A DNA stretch of 64,000 nucleotides from an uncultured Prevotella sp. (GTDB lineage Bacteria; Bacteroidota; Bacteroidia; Bacteroidales; Bacteroidaceae): NCBI GenBank assembly GCA_945833995.1, contig CAMAGM010000001.1, forward strand, positions 22,631 to 86,630, written 5' to 3'. The position numbers and the translations under genes were made by a program. Below, piece by piece: positions 16,453-25,159 of this stretch. The notes beneath the pieces were generated by a model, which saw only the letters and a program-made list of their open reading frames with translations, made no database searches and was not told the DNA's origin. Numbering within the stretch: the first letter of the stretch is position 1; the number at the start of each line of letters is the position of its first letter.

Positions 16453-16871
16453 AGATTTTTGTTTTAAGTTTGCCTATAGGTTCTCGGAGTCGGCGTTAAA
16501 AAATTAATTGTATTATACCTATAAACGAAAATGCGTGGAACCTGGCATTGCCTGTTCCATTTGTCGAGGTTCTGGACTACCCTACAATGTAGAACGGCAA
16601 CGCAGAACCCACGCAGTGGAGTTTATATAATTATCCATAACACATAAATGCAGACAAAAGAAAGTCCACGTTATGCGTACAGAATCATGTATAAACTGCT
16701 ACATGAGCATCTATCGTTGCTAAGTCCTGACATTGTATGAAATTGTCCAGATTTCGACAAATCAGAAACGAAGCGCATGATAAACGCCTTCTCATAAATA
16801 GTAACCCCCGAAACACCGAACACTTTCGATGCTCGCTTTGCAGCGACTAACGGAAGTCGGGGGCAAAAGTA
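16453..16871 (-). promoter_or_regulatory. About 405-nt structured leader of the fimbrillin-like gene, with -7 box at its far end
   Basis: On the minus strand CAAAAGTA at 16864-16871 reads TACTTTTG, a -7 match, which would start an RNA near 16857. The RNA opens with a stem of CCCCCGA (16805-16811) against TCGGGGG (16857-16863). It then passes through GC-rich paired segments including GCGTGG (16533-16538) against CCCACGC (16608-16614), and ends at the ATG at 16452. No protein is encoded. Read on the plus strand, TAAGTTTG at 16465-16472 is also a -7 match and could start a separate RNA through the same stems, so a small ncRNA is the alternative. Confidence 0.5.
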
Positions 16872-16954
16872 AGAATTTAAATCGAAACTTCCAAATTTTC
16901 AGAAAGAAAAATGCAAAAGCATCGTCATTTTCTTTAAAATGGAACAAAAAACGA

Positions 16955-16984
16955 GCGGCAAAGCAAAGCTTCACCGCTTTTTTT
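16955..16984 (+). terminator. Terminator-like hairpin with T-tract
   Basis: GCGG (16955-16958) pairs with CCGC (16974-16977), with an inner AAGC/GCTT pair, and seven T residues follow (16978-16984). No + gene ends here, so it may end a non-coding transcript coming from about 16478. Confidence 0.4.
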
Positions 16985-17008
16985 GTTAAAGAGATAATAG
17001 ATAAATTG

Positions 17009-17107
17009 ATTTTCGCCCAAATGTGGGGTAAAAAGGGTAGATTTGGGCAAAAGCTGATGGATTTTCGCCCAAATGTGGGGTAAAAAGGGTGGATTTGGGC
17101 GAAAATC
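17009..17107. repeat. 52-bp direct repeat, each copy with inverted ends
   Basis: Two near-identical 40-bp copies start at 17009 and 17061. Each runs from ATTTTCGCCCAAATGTGGGG to GATTTGGGC, so each can fold on itself through GCCCAAAT and ATTTGGGC. They end 54 bp before the -7 box of the PL11 gene (17161-17168), where activator sites would be expected. A dispersed repeat is equally possible. Confidence 0.6.
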
Positions 17108-17160
17108 AAAAAACATAGGGAAAAGTCAGAAAACATAGGTGAGGTGTGGTTTTTTATTTG

Positions 17161-17168
17161 TAACTTTG
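17161..17168 (+). promoter_or_regulatory. -7 box of the PL11 fusion gene
   Basis: TAACTTTG matches TAnnTTTG and lies 24 bp before the ATG at 17192, giving a very short leader. No clear TTTG is present at the -33 position. Confidence 0.6.
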
Positions 17169-17191
17169 CCCACATAAAACTAAAAACGATT

Positions 17192-20100
17192 ATGAGCAAA
17201 CTAACTTACATTCTGTCAGCAATGCTGGCTTGCGGCATTTCCTTGACATCGCCAGCCTTTGGCGGCAATGTGCGGAATGTCAACTTAGAGAAACTTGACA
17301 GGGGCGTGGTGGCTTTGCCTGCACAAGGGAAAGGCGTGTTCGTCAGTTGGAGACTACTGGCTGACGACGACTCCAATGCGACATTCATGGTGGTGAGGGA
17401 CGGAACGGTGATAGCCCGCAACATCGACGTGACGAACTTCACCGACAAGGACGGAAAGGCTACGAGCCGCTACCGCATCGTGACCCAACAGCGGGGACGC
17501 GAGGAGGTATCGGAAGAGGCAACGCCTTGGAACGACATCTATCACAGGATGGCAGTCAACCGACCGGACGGTGGGACGACACCCGACGGCAAGCCCTACC
17601 ACTACACGCCAAACGACTGCAGCGTGGGCGATGTTGACGGCGACGGGAAGTATGAGCTGATATTGAAGTGGGACCCATCGAACGCACACGACAACGCACA
17701 CGACGGATATACCGGCAACGTGATTCTCGACTGCTACAGGCTTGACGGACAACAGCTGTGGCGCATCGACCTCGGAAGGAACATACGCGCTGGGGCACAC
17801 TACACGCAGTTCCTCGTCTATGACTTCGACGGCGACGGCAAGGCAGAGATGATCTGCAAGACCGCACCAGGAGCCATCGACGGCAAGGGACGATTCGTGA
17901 CAGAGGCTGCCACCGACGAGGGAATACGACGTGCAGACAACCAAGCCGACCACCGCAACGCGAAGGGCAGAATACTGACCGGCGAGGAGATGCTGACCGT
18001 GTTCAACGGAATGACTGGCGAGGCAATGCATACCATATGGTACAATCCCAACCGTGGCTACGGACTGGGCGGCAGTGCCGAATATGCGGGTTGGGGCGAC
18101 AAGACGACGCTTGGCAACCGTGGCGAGCGCTTCCTTGCCTGCGTGGCATTCCTCGACGGAATGGACAAGAAGCCAAGCGCAGTGATGTGCCGCGGCTACT
18201 ACACGCGGTCTTACCTCTGGGCAGTGGACTTCGACGGCAAGCGGTTGCAGACGAAGTGGCTGCACGCATCACTATCGGACAGCGAGTGGCAAGTGACCGA
18301 CGGAGGCGGAAACATAACGAGCCAAAAGAAGGGACTGAAAGCCACCGCTTTCGGACAAGGAGCGCACAGCATTGCCGTGGCAGACGTTGACGGCGACGGC
18401 TGCGACGAGATAACCTACGGCTCGGCGGCAATAGACCACGACGGCTCGCTGCTCTACTCCACCGGACTTGGACACGGCGACGCGCAACACCTTGGCGACC
18501 TCGTGCCAAGCCGTCCGGGACTGGAATACTATATGGTGCATGAGGCACGACCATACGGTGCCGACCTGCGCGACGCACGCACTGGAGAAATACTTTGGAG
18601 CGAGACCGCCGACGAGGACACAGGAAGGGGAATGGCAGCCGACATAGACGCTGCACACGAGGGCAGCGAGATGTGGCACATCTGCCGCAACGCCATTCTC
18701 GACAGCAAGGGGAACATGATTTCAGAGGCAATGCCACCGATGAACTTCCGCATCTATTGGGACGGCGACCTCCAGGACGAGCTTCTGGGCAACCTGAAGA
18801 CCCGTCCGCACTTCCCACCATGCCTCTACAAATGGAACGGCAGTGACGTGGAGCCACTACCACTGAGCAACGGCAAGATGCTGCACGAGATGGGCAACTC
18901 GGCAAGCTGCAACTGGACCAAGGCAACACCAAACCTCCAGGCAGACATCTTCGGCGACTGGCGCGAGGAACTGATATTCTGGGACTCATCAGACGCGTCA
19001 CACCTCAACATATTCACAACAAACACTCCGACAGAGCACCGCATACCCACACTGATGCACGACCATGTGTATAGAATGGGAGTGGCATGGCAAAACGTGA
19101 CATACAACCAGCCGCCACACCTCGGACGCACTCCTGACGACTACGAGAAAGCGGCAAGGGGCGACGTGGGACAACAGGAAAGGAAGCGCAACTACTACGC
19201 AGAAGGCAGGGAACTCGTGTGCCACAATGGCAACAACCGCTACACACGGGCACTCTATGGGACACACGACCCTTTCAGACTTGAGACCTCCGACCGACCA
19301 TTGTTCGCCACATTCAAGAAAGGGGAGTGCCGCAACCTCAGCATCTATGCCATCATAGGCAATGAGAGGGTTGCGCTCGACTCGACATATTTCGACTGCG
19401 AGGCACGCTATCTCGGCGGACGACGCACCTACACGCTGCGCCATGGGCAGCTGCAAATAGACATCACGGCAATGGCTTCGTTCATAGGCGACGAGGACGC
19501 AATATGGCAATTCAAGACCACAGGGCAAGACATCGAGCTGGAGGCTGTGCTTGCCGAAACGCGAAGCAGCAAGTTCCAACGCAACGGCGACCTCGGAGTG
19601 GACGACCTATCGAAGTTTGAGGCGAAGACCGGCACTCCGCCCATTGCCACAGCGAGATGGGACGGACACGGCGAGACCTATCTCCTTATGAAAGGGAACA
19701 AAGAACTGAGGGCCACCCCCAGCCCCTCCCTGGGGAGGGGGGAAGGATATGCGGGAGTCAAGGATAGGTTTGCTGAGGAGGAAAAATTGAGGACTGAAAT
19801 AATGTCGAGGGTGGAGATAACCACCCCCGACTCTTTGTTTAATACCCTCGGCAGTGTGCTTATGGCTGCTGCCGACGGACTATGGGACGGCGAGACATGG
19901 CAGCACGGCTGCATCGGTTGGCGAATGCCATTGGCTGGCTGGCGAGGCTGCTATGTTGGCGACGCAGTGGGCTGGGGCGACCGTTCCTACCGCCACTTCC
20001 AAGCCTACGCACGCAGCCAGGTGAGGAACGTGCCACCTACCCTACCCCACCCCACACAAGACAGCACGCAGAACATGGCAAGGGCAGAGAAACGTTGGGG

Positions 20101-22123
20101 AACGCAGATGTATAGCAACGGCTACATCTGCCGCTATCCCGACCGCACCGACGTGATGCACCACTACGACATGAACCTCAACTACATCGACGGACTGCTC
20201 TGGCACCTCTCCTACGATGCCGACCGCCGCAAGCTTGAGGAGTTCTTCCCCGTGCTCAAGAGCCACCTCGAATGGGAGAAACGCAACTTCGACCCCGACG
20301 GCGACCACCTCTACGACGCCTACTGCTGCATCTGGGCATCAGACGCACTCTACTACAACGGTGGAGCAGTGACCCACTCGTCGGCATACAACTACCGCGG
20401 CAACCTGCTCGCCTCACGCATTGCCGAACTGTTGGGACTCGACGGCAAGCCATACCGCGACGAGGCAGACGCAATACTCAAAGCCATGAACCAGCGACTC
20501 TGGCTCAGCGACCGCGGACACTGGGCGGAATACCAAGACCTCATGGGACTGAAACGCCTGCACAAGAGCGCGGCACTATGGAGCATCTACACACCCATCG
20601 ACTGCGGGGCATGCACCGCCGAGCAAGCCTACCAGGCAACAAAATATGTTGACCGCGACATTCCCCACATCCCGATAGACGTAGAGGGCGAGGGAACCAT
20701 TGGCTACACCATATCCACAACCGACTGGATGCCATACGCATGGAGCACCAACAACGTGGCACACGAGGAAGTGGCAAACATGGCGCTGGCTTATCTCCAG
20801 GCAGGACGTGCCGACGAGGGATTCCGCCTCTTGAAAAGCGACCTTACGGACGAGATGCTGCTGGGCAAGTCGCCAGGCAACTTCGGACAGATAAGCCACT
20901 ACGACCGTGAGCGCAACGAGGCTTACCGCGACTTCGGCGACAACGTGGGCATAACGAGCCGCGCCATAATAAACGGACTCTTCGGCATTACGCCCGACGC
21001 ACTCAACGGGCAGTGCATCATAAAGCCCGCCTTCCCCGACCACTGGAACGAGGCAAGCATACGCACGCCCTATCTGAGCTACACCTTCCGCCGCAAAGGC
21101 AACAAGGACATCTACACCATTGAGCACCATTTCCCACAGCCGCTGAGAATCATCATAAGGACAAATGCCGGCAACGGCGCATACATGGACACTCAAGGAA
21201 ACTCAAACACGAGGCAGACCATAGTGGTTGACCGCCGAAAGCTGCCAAAGCCAAACGCCTTCGCCGAGATAGCAGCAGCAAAGGCAAACGTGGCATCGGA
21301 GGAATACCTTCGACGCATGGGGCTCGACAACATAACGCCAAACGCAGAGGACAGGCACGACCACATCGACCTCTCAGCACACTACAACGCCAGCGTGACC
21401 GACATCTTCCGCAACAGCTACGTCAGTCCACGACCGCCCTACACCACGCTGCAAATCCCAACGCAGGGCATAGGTGAATGGTGTCACCCAAAGCTGACGG
21501 CGGAGATTGACGACACCGGACTGCGCAACAGCCTAAAGCCCATTGCAGCCGACAGCCGTCTCGGCACGTTCGACACCCACAAGGGACTCAGCTTCACGCT
21601 GCCCAAAGAAGGACGAAACATCATCTTCACATCTCTTTGGGACAACTATCCCAATGATATCACAATTCCCATCGGCTCAAAGCCATACCACGCAGCCTAC
21701 CTGATGATGGCTGGCACCACGAACAACATGCAGAGCCGAATAGACAACGCCCTCGTCATAGCCACCTACACGGACAACTCGTGCGACACGCTTCATCTTG
21801 AGAACCCCATCAACTGGCAAACCATCAACGAGGAGTTTGTCTTCGATGGCAAGGCGTTCTGGTCGGCACCCGTAAAGCCCCTCCGCTTCCGATTTGACAA
21901 CGGCGCAGTAAGCCGCAACATCAACGTTTCCGGCGCAGCACCCCTCCCCAGGGAGGGGATGGGGGTGGGTCAAGCTCCCTCACCCTACGCCATCCACCAC
22001 GGCGCAGGCGTGATACTGAAAATGCCTCTCAACTCCTCGAAGCCTCTCAAGTCCCTACGCCTCGTCACCCTCTCGAACGACGTAGTTGTAGGACTAATGG
22101 GATTGACATTGGAAAAACTTTAA
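17192..22123 (+). CDS. PL11 rhamnogalacturonan lyase fused to a DUF4450-like six-hairpin domain
   Basis: The ATG at 17192 gives 1643 residues with a signal peptide (MSKLTYILSAMLACGISLTS). Residues about 30-630 are a complete PL11 lyase: VNLEKLDRGVVALP, calcium-site repeats such as VGDVDGDGKYE and VADVDGDGCDE, and DIFGDWREELIFWDSSD. PL11 enzymes cut GalA-Rha links of RG-I by beta-elimination. After NYYAEGRELVCHNG (about 666) comes a second unit whose alpha-helical part (about 890-1290, GLWDGETWQHGCIGWRMPLA onward) looks like an (alpha/alpha)6 glycosidase, with a beta-rich tail to the end. The DUF4450 assignment is from memory of the family and is tentative. Two repeat-derived insertions lie in frame at 19711-19740 and 21941-21971. 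Two activities in one secreted chain would be unusual for PL11. Confidence 0.82.
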   Translation: MSKLTYILSAMLACGISLTSPAFGGNVRNVNLEKLDRGVVALPAQGKGVFVSWRLLADDDSNATFMVVRDGTVIARNIDVTNFTDKDGKATSRYRIVTQQRGREEVSEEATPWNDIYHRMAVNRPDGGTTPDGKPYHYTPNDCSVGDVDGDGKYELILKWDPSNAHDNAHDGYTGNVILDCYRLDGQQLWRIDLGRNIRAGAHYTQFLVYDFDGDGKAEMICKTAPGAIDGKGRFVTEAATDEGIRRADNQADHRNAKGRILTGEEMLTVFNGMTGEAMHTIWYNPNRGYGLGGSAEYAGWGDKTTLGNRGERFLACVAFLDGMDKKPSAVMCRGYYTRSYLWAVDFDGKRLQTKWLHASLSDSEWQVTDGGGNITSQKKGLKATAFGQGAHSIAVADVDGDGCDEITYGSAAIDHDGSLLYSTGLGHGDAQHLGDLVPSRPGLEYYMVHEARPYGADLRDARTGEILWSETADEDTGRGMAADIDAAHEGSEMWHICRNAILDSKGNMISEAMPPMNFRIYWDGDLQDELLGNLKTRPHFPPCLYKWNGSDVEPLPLSNGKMLHEMGNSASCNWTKATPNLQADIFGDWREELIFWDSSDASHLNIFTTNTPTEHRIPTLMHDHVYRMGVAWQNVTYNQPPHLGRTPDDYEKAARGDVGQQERKRNYYAEGRELVCHNGNNRYTRALYGTHDPFRLETSDRPLFATFKKGECRNLSIYAIIGNERVALDSTYFDCEARYLGGRRTYTLRHGQLQIDITAMASFIGDEDAIWQFKTTGQDIELEAVLAETRSSKFQRNGDLGVDDLSKFEAKTGTPPIATARWDGHGETYLLMKGNKELRATPSPSLGRGEGYAGVKDRFAEEEKLRTEIMSRVEITTPDSLFNTLGSVLMAAADGLWDGETWQHGCIGWRMPLAGWRGCYVGDAVGWGDRSYRHFQAYARSQVRNVPPTLPHPTQDSTQNMARAEKRWGTQMYSNGYICRYPDRTDVMHHYDMNLNYIDGLLWHLSYDADRRKLEEFFPVLKSHLEWEKRNFDPDGDHLYDAYCCIWASDALYYNGGAVTHSSAYNYRGNLLASRIAELLGLDGKPYRDEADAILKAMNQRLWLSDRGHWAEYQDLMGLKRLHKSAALWSIYTPIDCGACTAEQAYQATKYVDRDIPHIPIDVEGEGTIGYTISTTDWMPYAWSTNNVAHEEVANMALAYLQAGRADEGFRLLKSDLTDEMLLGKSPGNFGQISHYDRERNEAYRDFGDNVGITSRAIINGLFGITPDALNGQCIIKPAFPDHWNEASIRTPYLSYTFRRKGNKDIYTIEHHFPQPLRIIIRTNAGNGAYMDTQGNSNTRQTIVVDRRKLPKPNAFAEIAAAKANVASEEYLRRMGLDNITPNAEDRHDHIDLSAHYNASVTDIFRNSYVSPRPPYTTLQIPTQGIGEWCHPKLTAEIDDTGLRNSLKPIAADSRLGTFDTHKGLSFTLPKEGRNIIFTSLWDNYPNDITIPIGSKPYHAAYLMMAGTTNNMQSRIDNALVIATYTDNSCDTLHLENPINWQTINEEFVFDGKAFWSAPVKPLRFRFDNGAVSRNINVSGAAPLPREGMGVGQAPSPYAIHHGAGVILKMPLNSSKPLKSLRLVTLSNDVVVGLMGLTLEKL
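19711..19740. repeat. Palindrome-family arm inserted in frame in the PL11 fusion gene
   Basis: This copy has the left-arm sequence of elements A and B (core CCCCTCCCTGGGGAGGGG) and is translated as ATPSPSLGRGEG near residue 843. The reading frame continues on both sides and the surrounding protein has no such low-complexity sequence. Confidence 0.85.
21941..21971. repeat. Second palindrome-family arm inserted in frame in the PL11 fusion gene
   Basis: This copy has right-arm orientation (CCCCTCCCCAGGGAGGGG...) and is translated as APLPREGMGVG near residue 1583. It is inverted relative to the copy 2.2 kb upstream and lies in the C-terminal beta-rich tail. Confidence 0.85.
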
Positions 22124-22137
22124 CCTGCATTACTGTT

Positions 22138-24963
22138 TTACCGCCTTGCGAATATCACAAACGAGCCGCTATAGGTAGAGTCAGATGTAATATGGTAACG
22201 CTTATCGTTCAGGCGTCCTTTCTCCGAGCGTCCCTGCACATGTGGCACTATGCGCACCCACTTGCTGTCTGGGGCATCGCGGTCGATGTAGCCATAGTCG
22301 CCCACGCTTGGTTTCAACACGATGCGCCCCATTGCTGTGTCAATCCAGCGTGCTGCCCTTGTTCCGCTCCACTGCCTTGCGTCGTAGAGTCCCAATATTG
22401 GTGCCGACTTCTTGTTGGGATAGGCATCCTCCGGACCAAGTCCGAACCACTGCTTTGGCTGTGTCTCGACAGCGGTTCCTACGAGAGGCAGGAAGCGTAC
22501 GGCAACTTGTGGTGTCATAGAGTAGCTGACTGTCATGTTGCCCTGCGGCGTGATGCAGAAAGTGTATGTTCCGTCAATGCGGTTGCTGTCGTCTATCACC
22601 CATGTTGCCTCGGTGGTGACGACGACGTTCTCCGCCTTCCTGTCACACGTCATCTGCTTGACCAGTGTTGAGTATTCCTCACCGTTGATGCGTGTCTTGC
22701 CCGTGATGTCGCCCTCGTTCAGTTTGTGCCAAAACGTGGGTCTCATGCCCTGTGGCATTCCGCTCTTGCGGCTGAACACAAAGCGGCGGCTGCCTGCCGA
22801 CACCGTTATCGACTCGTCACTCTCGGCAACAGCCAATACCCCACCCTTTTGAGGCGAATCTTTCAGTGCGTAATTTGCCTCTGAAAGGACGATGCTTTTC
22901 TGTCCCATCTCATGTCCATCGCCATTTTGGATGCTCATCTGCAGGTAGGCAGTCTGCCCGGGCTTTAGTTGCCGCAAACCAGTCTTGCCAATGTGCATGG
23001 TTCCCTTGCCGTGGGGCTGCGCGTCAAGCGTTCCCTTGCCTTTTCCCACCTGCTTGCCATCAACAAACACCTTATAATATATTAATATGTCATCGGCATT
23101 GAGGAAATCGTAGTCGTTGCGCAGGACAACATCGGCATTTGAATGGTCCTCAGACAAACTGGCGCTGACAGGATAAATGGGGCAATAGACCGACTTCACC
23201 TCCCAAAAGTCGCGTGTAGGGTGGCGATAGGAGTCGGTTATTCCGTCCCAGCCCTGTGCATCAATACGCGAGTAAAGGCTATCCTTCTCAATGCTGTTAT
23301 ATCGCTTCGTGTCTTTTGGCACTGGGGTGTATATGCCCTGGTCTGCCCACATCCACACGGCACCGCCCGCACCGGCAGGATGGCGTGTCAATGCGCGGAA
23401 ACAATCCTCCAACCCTCCAAAGCGCATCTCCCCATAGGCATGGACGTATTCCGTGGTTATTATGGGTCGCTTGCTCTGAGCGGCTATTGAGTCGTATTCA
23501 TGGGCTGTCCAATAGTGCGGGGCAAGGATATCAACCTCTTCGGGCAGTGTCTCATGGGCATTCCAAGGCATACAGACTGGACGTGTGGGATCCAGTGCCT
23601 TTACAGTCTTCACCGCCTGCAGATGGAGGTCTGTCAGAGGATCTTCGTTGCCCACCGACCAATAGATTACGGAAGGGTTGTTGAGGTCGCGCATCACTGT
23701 CTCATAAGCACGCAGCATGACGGGAGCGACGAACGACTGGTCGTACATCAGTTTTCCCGCACCGCCGAGCGACACCTCCGCGCCAACATACATGCCTATG
23801 GAGTCGCACATATCGATAAATCCCTTTGCGTGCTGATAGTGGGCGGCTCGGACGTAGTTGACGTTGGCTTGTTTCATCAGCTTCAGGTCCTTGAGCCAGT
23901 GCTCACGCGTGGTTGCCCTGCCGACGGTGGGCCATTCGTCGTGGCGGTTTACTCCTCGTAGCTTTATGGCTTGTCCGTTTAGTGTCAATACGCCATCCTT
24001 TATCTCAATCTGTCGCAGACCGATGCGCTCCTCAAAAGTCTGTGTTATAATTCCCTCTTCCATCAGCTCTATGCTCAAGCTGTAAAGACGTGGAGTCTCG
24101 GCTGTCCATTTCTCGGCATTGCGCACGGTCAGTGTTTTCTTCTGCTCACAATAGCTGGCTGTGTGCGAAGCACATTCGTAAGTCTCGTCCGACACGGTTT
24201 CCCCATCAGGTGCTGTCAGCCTGACGTGCAACTTATATGGTTTCCCCGGCGAGCGGTAGTTGCCAGGCAGCGTTGACTTATGGTCGTCAGCCACCATCAT
24301 CTTCAATTGCAGTTTGGCGTCACGGTAATGACTATCAAATGTCGTGACTGCCGTTACCCTGTCTATCCAACGGAGTTTAGGCATAGCCTCAACCGTAACA
24401 TCGCGGTATATTCCGCCTAAGGTCCAGTCGTCATAAGTGTCGGTCTTATATCCGTGATATACTTGTCTGACACGCACTGCCAACGTGTTTTCTCCCTCAT
24501 GGGCAATGCCTGTGACATCCATGGAGAACGAGGTATAGCCACTGTCATGCCGCCCTACACGTTGTCCGTTAAGCCACACCTCGGCAGAGTTCCACACTCC
24601 ACCAAAATGAAGTAGCACACGCTTGTCGGCAAACGTGTCTGGCAATAAGAACCGCTTGATGTAAAGTCCCTCGGAAGCTTTGTCGTCCTGACAACTGCCA
24701 GTGCGCGACTTGTCGGAGAACCCACGATAGACGGGTTCCTCAAACCCAAGGACAGCCCAATTTGAAGGCACGTGGACGTGCGTGAAACCAGAGGCACGGA
24801 AAGAAGGCTCATAGAAGCCTACCCTTACCAACGAGTCAGCCTCCTCGCTTCCCGTTGCCAAACGGAAAAGCCAATCGTTTTGCCCGCTAATAGTCACGAC
24901 ATTCCTTGCCATACAAACAAGTAGTTGGCAGAAAAGAATAGAAAGAATAAATGTTCGTTTCAT
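22138..24963 (-). CDS. Glycoside hydrolase family 2, long form (beta-galactosidase-like), secreted
   Basis: The ATG at 24963 (MKRTFILSILFCQLLVCMA, signal peptide) gives 941 residues; an ATG 12 bp upstream is the alternative. The domain order is that of LacZ-type GH2: jelly roll, Ig-like domain, TIM barrel (about 325-600), second Ig-like domain and a C-terminal beta-sandwich (Bgal small-chain type, about 690-941). The acid/base Glu lies in YWSVGNEDP (about 440) and the nucleophile in IITTEYVHAYG (about 505). Terminal beta-galactose removal from RG-I side chains fits the context. It faces the PL11 fusion gene tail to tail with only 14 bp between. It lies downstream of susCD but has its own -7 box and a hairpin separating it. 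Confidence 0.9.
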   Translation of the reverse strand: MKRTFILSILFCQLLVCMARNVVTISGQNDWLFRLATGSEEADSLVRVGFYEPSFRASGFTHVHVPSNWAVLGFEEPVYRGFSDKSRTGSCQDDKASEGLYIKRFLLPDTFADKRVLLHFGGVWNSAEVWLNGQRVGRHDSGYTSFSMDVTGIAHEGENTLAVRVRQVYHGYKTDTYDDWTLGGIYRDVTVEAMPKLRWIDRVTAVTTFDSHYRDAKLQLKMMVADDHKSTLPGNYRSPGKPYKLHVRLTAPDGETVSDETYECASHTASYCEQKKTLTVRNAEKWTAETPRLYSLSIELMEEGIITQTFEERIGLRQIEIKDGVLTLNGQAIKLRGVNRHDEWPTVGRATTREHWLKDLKLMKQANVNYVRAAHYQHAKGFIDMCDSIGMYVGAEVSLGGAGKLMYDQSFVAPVMLRAYETVMRDLNNPSVIYWSVGNEDPLTDLHLQAVKTVKALDPTRPVCMPWNAHETLPEEVDILAPHYWTAHEYDSIAAQSKRPIITTEYVHAYGEMRFGGLEDCFRALTRHPAGAGGAVWMWADQGIYTPVPKDTKRYNSIEKDSLYSRIDAQGWDGITDSYRHPTRDFWEVKSVYCPIYPVSASLSEDHSNADVVLRNDYDFLNADDILIYYKVFVDGKQVGKGKGTLDAQPHGKGTMHIGKTGLRQLKPGQTAYLQMSIQNGDGHEMGQKSIVLSEANYALKDSPQKGGVLAVAESDESITVSAGSRRFVFSRKSGMPQGMRPTFWHKLNEGDITGKTRINGEEYSTLVKQMTCDRKAENVVVTTEATWVIDDSNRIDGTYTFCITPQGNMTVSYSMTPQVAVRFLPLVGTAVETQPKQWFGLGPEDAYPNKKSAPILGLYDARQWSGTRAARWIDTAMGRIVLKPSVGDYGYIDRDAPDSKWVRIVPHVQGRSEKGRLNDKRYHITSDSTYSGSFVIFARR

Positions 24964-24982
24964 GATGTAGTTCATTTTTTTG

Positions 24983-24990
24983 CAAATGTA
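24983..24990 (-). promoter_or_regulatory. -7 box of the long GH2 gene
   Basis: On the minus strand this reads TACATTTG (TAnnTTTG), 20 bp before the ATG at 24963. The short spacing argues for the 24963 start over 24975. Confidence 0.55.
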
Positions 24991-25040
24991 CTAAAGTCCG
25001 ACAAGTTACGGCTTTAAAAATTGACACATCTACTATAATA

Positions 25041-25111
25041 ATTGTAACGAGAGGAATGGAAAAACTAAGGCGACACGCCCTTTCGCAGGGAATGTCGCCT
25101 TTCGTTACAAT
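25041..25111 (-). terminator. Double-stem hairpin after susD
   Basis: The inner stem AAGGCGACA (25067-25075) with TGTCGCCTT (25093-25101) contains a further CCCTTTCGCAGGG hairpin. Outer arms ATTGTAACGA (25041-25050) and TCGTTACAAT (25102-25111) are also exact complements. On the minus strand the inner stem is followed by AGTTTTTCC. It lies 49 bp beyond the susD stop and should end or attenuate the susCD transcript before GH2. Confidence 0.7.
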
Positions 25112-25159
25112 TAATAAACCTAACTTATTTAAACAAATATTACTCAAGTACGGAACTTC

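Noticed and set aside
16478-16640. Firm call of 6S/Bacteroidales-1 RNA on the + strand
   Set aside because: A promoter match and stems are present, but I cannot confirm family consensus, and the minus-strand leader of the fimbrillin-like gene explains the same pairing.
22138-24963. Assignment of the long GH2 as a beta-glucuronidase
   Set aside because: The five-domain LacZ-like length and C-terminal sandwich favour beta-galactosidase; the specificity motif cannot be decided by eye.
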